NCBI GenBank assembly: GCA_001804805.1
Contig: MHBH01000023.1
Location: 1 to 43,606, forward strand
Direction of reading: 5' to 3'
Source of the DNA: Lentisphaerae bacterium GWF2_49_21
Lineage (GTDB): Bacteria; Verrucomicrobiota; Lentisphaeria; Victivallales; GWF2-50-93
Length of the DNA: 43,606 bases
Below, one piece after another: positions 41,018 through 43,606 of the stretch. Both the position numbers and the translations under genes were made by a program. Position 1 is the first letter of the stretch. Each line of letters opens with the position of its first letter. The notes under the pieces are model-generated. The model made no database searches. It was not told the DNA's origin and saw only the letters and a program-made list of their open reading frames with translations.

Positions 41018-43063
41018 ATGTTCAAACTCAAATCAGATTTCATGCCTTCCGGCGATCAGCCTGAGGCCATACAGGCCATTGCCGAAGGGCTCAATGCCGG
41101 GAAAAGAAACCAGACCTTGCTAGGTGTCACTGGTTCCGGAAAGACTTTCACGCTGGCGAACGTCATCTCCCAGTTCGACAGGCCGGTCCTTGTCATGTCG
41201 CACAACAAGACCCTTGCAGCCCAGCTTTACACTGAGTTCAAATGTTTTTTCCCTGAGAATGCTGTCGAGTATTTCATCAGTTATTACGATTATTACCTTC
41301 CGGAAGCTTATATCCCCCAGACAGACACCTACATTGCGAAGGACGCAAGCATCAACGAGGATATCGAGCGACTCAGGCTTTCCACGACCGCTTCACTTCT
41401 CGAACGCCGCGACGTCATCGTCATCGCAAGCGTGTCCTGCATCTACGGACTGGGCTCCCCCCAGGATTATGAACAGATGTGCGTGACCGTCGAGAATGGT
41501 ATGAAAATCGATCGTGACGACCTGCTGCTTAAACTCATCTGCATCCAATATGAACGCAATGACATCGCACCGGAAAAAGGCAATTTCAGGGTCAGGGGTG
41601 ATTCGGTAGACGTCTTCGTCCCGCAGCGCGAGGAATTCATCCGCCTCGAGTTCTGGGGCGATTCCATTGAAAGCATCCATAAATGCGATCCCCTGACAGG
41701 CAATATCAAGGAAAAGATCTCAAAGGCCGTATTCTTCCCATGCAAGCATTTCGTCATGCCTCCGGACAGGATAGAACTCGCCTCCCAGAAAATCATCAAC
41801 GAAATGAAGGAGCGCGTGAAATTCTTCGAGGAGAGGAATCTCCTGGTCGAGGCCCAGCGGATACATCAGCGGACCATATACGACATGGAAATGCTCAAGG
41901 AAATAGGATATTGCAGCGGAGTTGAAAACTATTCCCTCCATCTCGCAAACCGCCTGCCCGGCTCGCGCCCTTTCTGCCTGATCGATTTTTTCCCGAAGGA
42001 TTTCATAACCATCGTCGACGAATCGCACGTCACTCTCCCCCAGATAAGGGCGATGTTCAAAGGTGACAGGAGCCGCAAACAGACTTTAGTGGATCATGGA
42101 TTCCGCCTGCCGTCTGCTCTCGACAACCGTCCCCTCACATTCGAGGAGTTCACGGATTTGACACAGGATTCGATATTCGTTTCGGCGACACCCGGAGATT
42201 ACGAGGTGAAACTCAGCGGTTCGACCGTTGATCAAGTCGTCAGACCGACCGGACTGCTGGATCCTGAAATCAGCATCCGCCCCCTGAAAGGGCAGATCGA
42301 CGACCTCATGAATGAAGTCCGCAGATATGCCGAACGCAAGGAGCGTGTCCTAGTCACAACACTCACTAAGAAGAATTCCGAACGACTTGCCGACTATCTG
42401 ACCGAAGCCGGACTCAAGGTCAAATACATCCATTCCGAACTCGACGCACTCCAGAGGGCGAAGGTAATCTGCGATCTTCGCAAAGGCGATTTCGACTGTC
42501 TTGTCGGGATCAATCTCCTCCGTGAAGGAATAGACCTGCCGGAAGTAGCGCTTGTCGCAATCCTCGACGCGGACAAGGAAGGATTCCTGCGTTCTGCAAG
42601 GTCGCTGATCCAGGTCGCCGGAAGAGCTGCGAGGAATATCAACGGCAAGGTCATTCTGTATGCCGACAATATGACTGACAGCATCAAGAACCTTGTGACC
42701 ACGACAAATGCCCGTCGCAAAAAACAGGAGCAGTTCAACATTGAACACGGCATTGAACCGAAATCCATTGTAAAGGCCATCCGGGAAGACATCTCAATAT
42801 ATTTTGCGTCTGAGAAAGCGGCAAAAGAAAAGGGAAGGAAAGAGGAAACAGAACTTTCCGAGGACATCGTCACCGAACTCGAGAAGGAGATGCTTGACGC
42901 CGCTGAAGCCCTCGAATTCGAGCGCGCCGCATATCTGCGGGACATCATCAAGCAGCACCGCGTTAATGAAGTAGTGACGGAGAGCGGGCGAATCGGAGAA
43001 CCGGAGATTGCAGACAAAAAGAAGACAGATGACAGACGGCAGAGGACAGCAGGCAGGAAATAG
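41018..43063 (+). CDS. uvrB: Excinuclease ABC subunit B
   Basis: The 681-residue protein is full length for UvrB. It has Walker A GVTGSGKT (36-43), the beta-hairpin region YYDYYLPEAYIPQTDTYIAK that clamps damaged DNA, the Walker B-type VDESH (about 333), helicase motifs VSATPG and LLREGIDLPEVALVAILDAD, QVAGRAARN, and a C-terminal UVR domain (EKEMLDAAEALEFERAAYLRD) that contacts UvrC. It verifies DNA damage during nucleotide excision repair. The ribosome site is a modest AGGGCAT. It lies 31 nt after the HEPN gene. UvrA and UvrC are outside the window. Confidence 0.98.
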   Translation: MFKLKSDFMPSGDQPEAIQAIAEGLNAGKRNQTLLGVTGSGKTFTLANVISQFDRPVLVMSHNKTLAAQLYTEFKCFFPENAVEYFISYYDYYLPEAYIPQTDTYIAKDASINEDIERLRLSTTASLLERRDVIVIASVSCIYGLGSPQDYEQMCVTVENGMKIDRDDLLLKLICIQYERNDIAPEKGNFRVRGDSVDVFVPQREEFIRLEFWGDSIESIHKCDPLTGNIKEKISKAVFFPCKHFVMPPDRIELASQKIINEMKERVKFFEERNLLVEAQRIHQRTIYDMEMLKEIGYCSGVENYSLHLANRLPGSRPFCLIDFFPKDFITIVDESHVTLPQIRAMFKGDRSRKQTLVDHGFRLPSALDNRPLTFEEFTDLTQDSIFVSATPGDYEVKLSGSTVDQVVRPTGLLDPEISIRPLKGQIDDLMNEVRRYAERKERVLVTTLTKKNSERLADYLTEAGLKVKYIHSELDALQRAKVICDLRKGDFDCLVGINLLREGIDLPEVALVAILDADKEGFLRSARSLIQVAGRAARNINGKVILYADNMTDSIKNLVTTTNARRKKQEQFNIEHGIEPKSIVKAIREDISIYFASEKAAKEKGRKEETELSEDIVTELEKEMLDAAEALEFERAAYLRDIIKQHRVNEVVTESGRIGEPEIADKKKTDDRRQRTAGRK

Positions 43064-43072
43064 TTATTAATC

Positions 43073-43471
43073 TTATTTTTTCATCTTATCTACCAGCTTT
43101 TTCAATTCATCATAGGGTCCAGTGATATATGGTTTGCCCATAGAAGCTTTATAAGACATAGATAATTCTTCTTTTCCATTAATTTCAATAGATACTTTTG
43201 TTCCTTCTTTACATTCCAGCAGTCCTTTCCCAAGTTTTACTGCTCCATTTCCAGTAACGCCAAAGGTTATACACATACTTTTCATGTCTTCAGAACTTGC
43301 CGTTATGCTAACCAAACCAGAATTATCAATTAGCAATTTCTTTTCGCCATCGTTAGAATAAAATAACTGAATTCCCTTTCTAACTTCATAGGTTTTTTCA
43401 AAACGGCGAGAACAAGATAAAATCAAGAATAGAAGAATTATTATGGAAGCATATTTTACTAATATTCTCAT
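43073..43471 (-). CDS. AT-rich gene for a small putative lipoprotein
   Basis: The 132-residue product starts with a lipoprotein-like signal (MRILVKYASIIILLFLILSC, lipobox LILSC). The mature part looks beta-rich (GIQLFYSNDGEKKLLIDNSG, GVTGNGAVKLGKGLLEC, TKVSIEINGKEELSMSYKAS). No family is recognised. The base composition is much more AT-rich than the adjoining uvrB, which suggests recent acquisition. It converges on uvrB, whose stop is 9 nt away, with no terminator seen between them. Confidence 0.6.
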   Translation of the reverse strand: MRILVKYASIIILLFLILSCSRRFEKTYEVRKGIQLFYSNDGEKKLLIDNSGLVSITASSEDMKSMCITFGVTGNGAVKLGKGLLECKEGTKVSIEINGKEELSMSYKASMGKPYITGPYDELKKLVDKMKK

Positions 43472-43606
43472 AAATTATATTCCAAACAACTTCTTTAATA
43501 AATCACTTTTCATCATTGCTGTCCTAAATAAGCTTCAAGTTTAGATTTGGGACGGATTTTTCCGTCTGAGCACATTCTTCCAACATTCATTTTTCAAAAC
43601 CAGCCC
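43472..43606. other. Window end, no confident gene
   Basis: The minus strand has a 25-codon frame (43590 to 43513) ending in SKLEAYLGQQ, with an in-frame stop just upstream of its ATG. It could be a short peptide or the end of a broken gene; nothing firm can be said. Confidence 0.3.

Overview
The window is a chromosomal segment from a Gram-negative bacterium, most likely an anaerobic or fermentative member of the Lentisphaerota or a neighbouring PVC lineage. The clues are a prepilin-like protein with a very long variable leader before an FTLIELLVVIAIIGIL segment, a YXWGXW-repeat secreted protein, GGGtGRT and NifU-like proteins usual in anaerobes, acetate kinase genes, and intergenic spacers crowded with short palindromic repeats. 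The phylum call is inference; no rRNA or tRNA gene is visible.

Layout. 1-5.9 kb (minus strand): a P2-type cation ATPase cut by the window edge, a CPA1 antiporter just upstream of it, a broken zinc-ribbon-like fragment and a MscS-type channel. 6-9.4 kb (plus): citrate synthase and a ClC chloride channel/transporter fused to CBS and TrkA_C domains. 9.4-10.2 kb: a repeat-filled spacer with a clear inverted-repeat doublet. 10.2-18 kb (plus): YXWGXW secreted protein, MATE exporter, small secreted protein, TM1266-like regulator, serine hydrolase and two membrane-anchored unknowns, the second with no ATG start. 18-24.1 kb: a sigma-54 activator with a V4R sensor domain, divergent from an M20 amidohydrolase, acetate kinase and a catalytically dead-looking acetate kinase paralogue; a -24/-12 promoter candidate and a palindromic activator site lie between them.

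24.2-31 kb (plus): a cluster of exported proteins around an ECF sigma factor and a putative anti-sigma factor, including a Spy/LTXXQ-like protein, a prepilin, two low-complexity exported proteins and a GT39-like membrane glycosyltransferase with a Gly/Pro/Met-rich tail. 31-32.4 kb: a fluoride riboswitch with an overlapping terminator controls a NapA-like cation/proton antiporter. 32.9-38.3 kb: an AT-rich ExbD-like gene, a C-terminal remnant of a TerB-like gene, the GGGtGRT/NifU-like pair, a CorC/HlyC-type protein, the intact TerB-like gene and a small membrane protein. 38.6-43.6 kb: a second MATE exporter, an MNT/HEPN pair, UvrB and an AT-rich lipoprotein gene.

The strongest leads for new biology are the sigma-54/V4R module that pairs an acetate kinase with a pseudokinase, the ECF-centred exported-protein cluster with an 8-bp tandem repeat at the end of the sigma gene, and several repeat families, one of which shows compensatory base changes in its hairpin.
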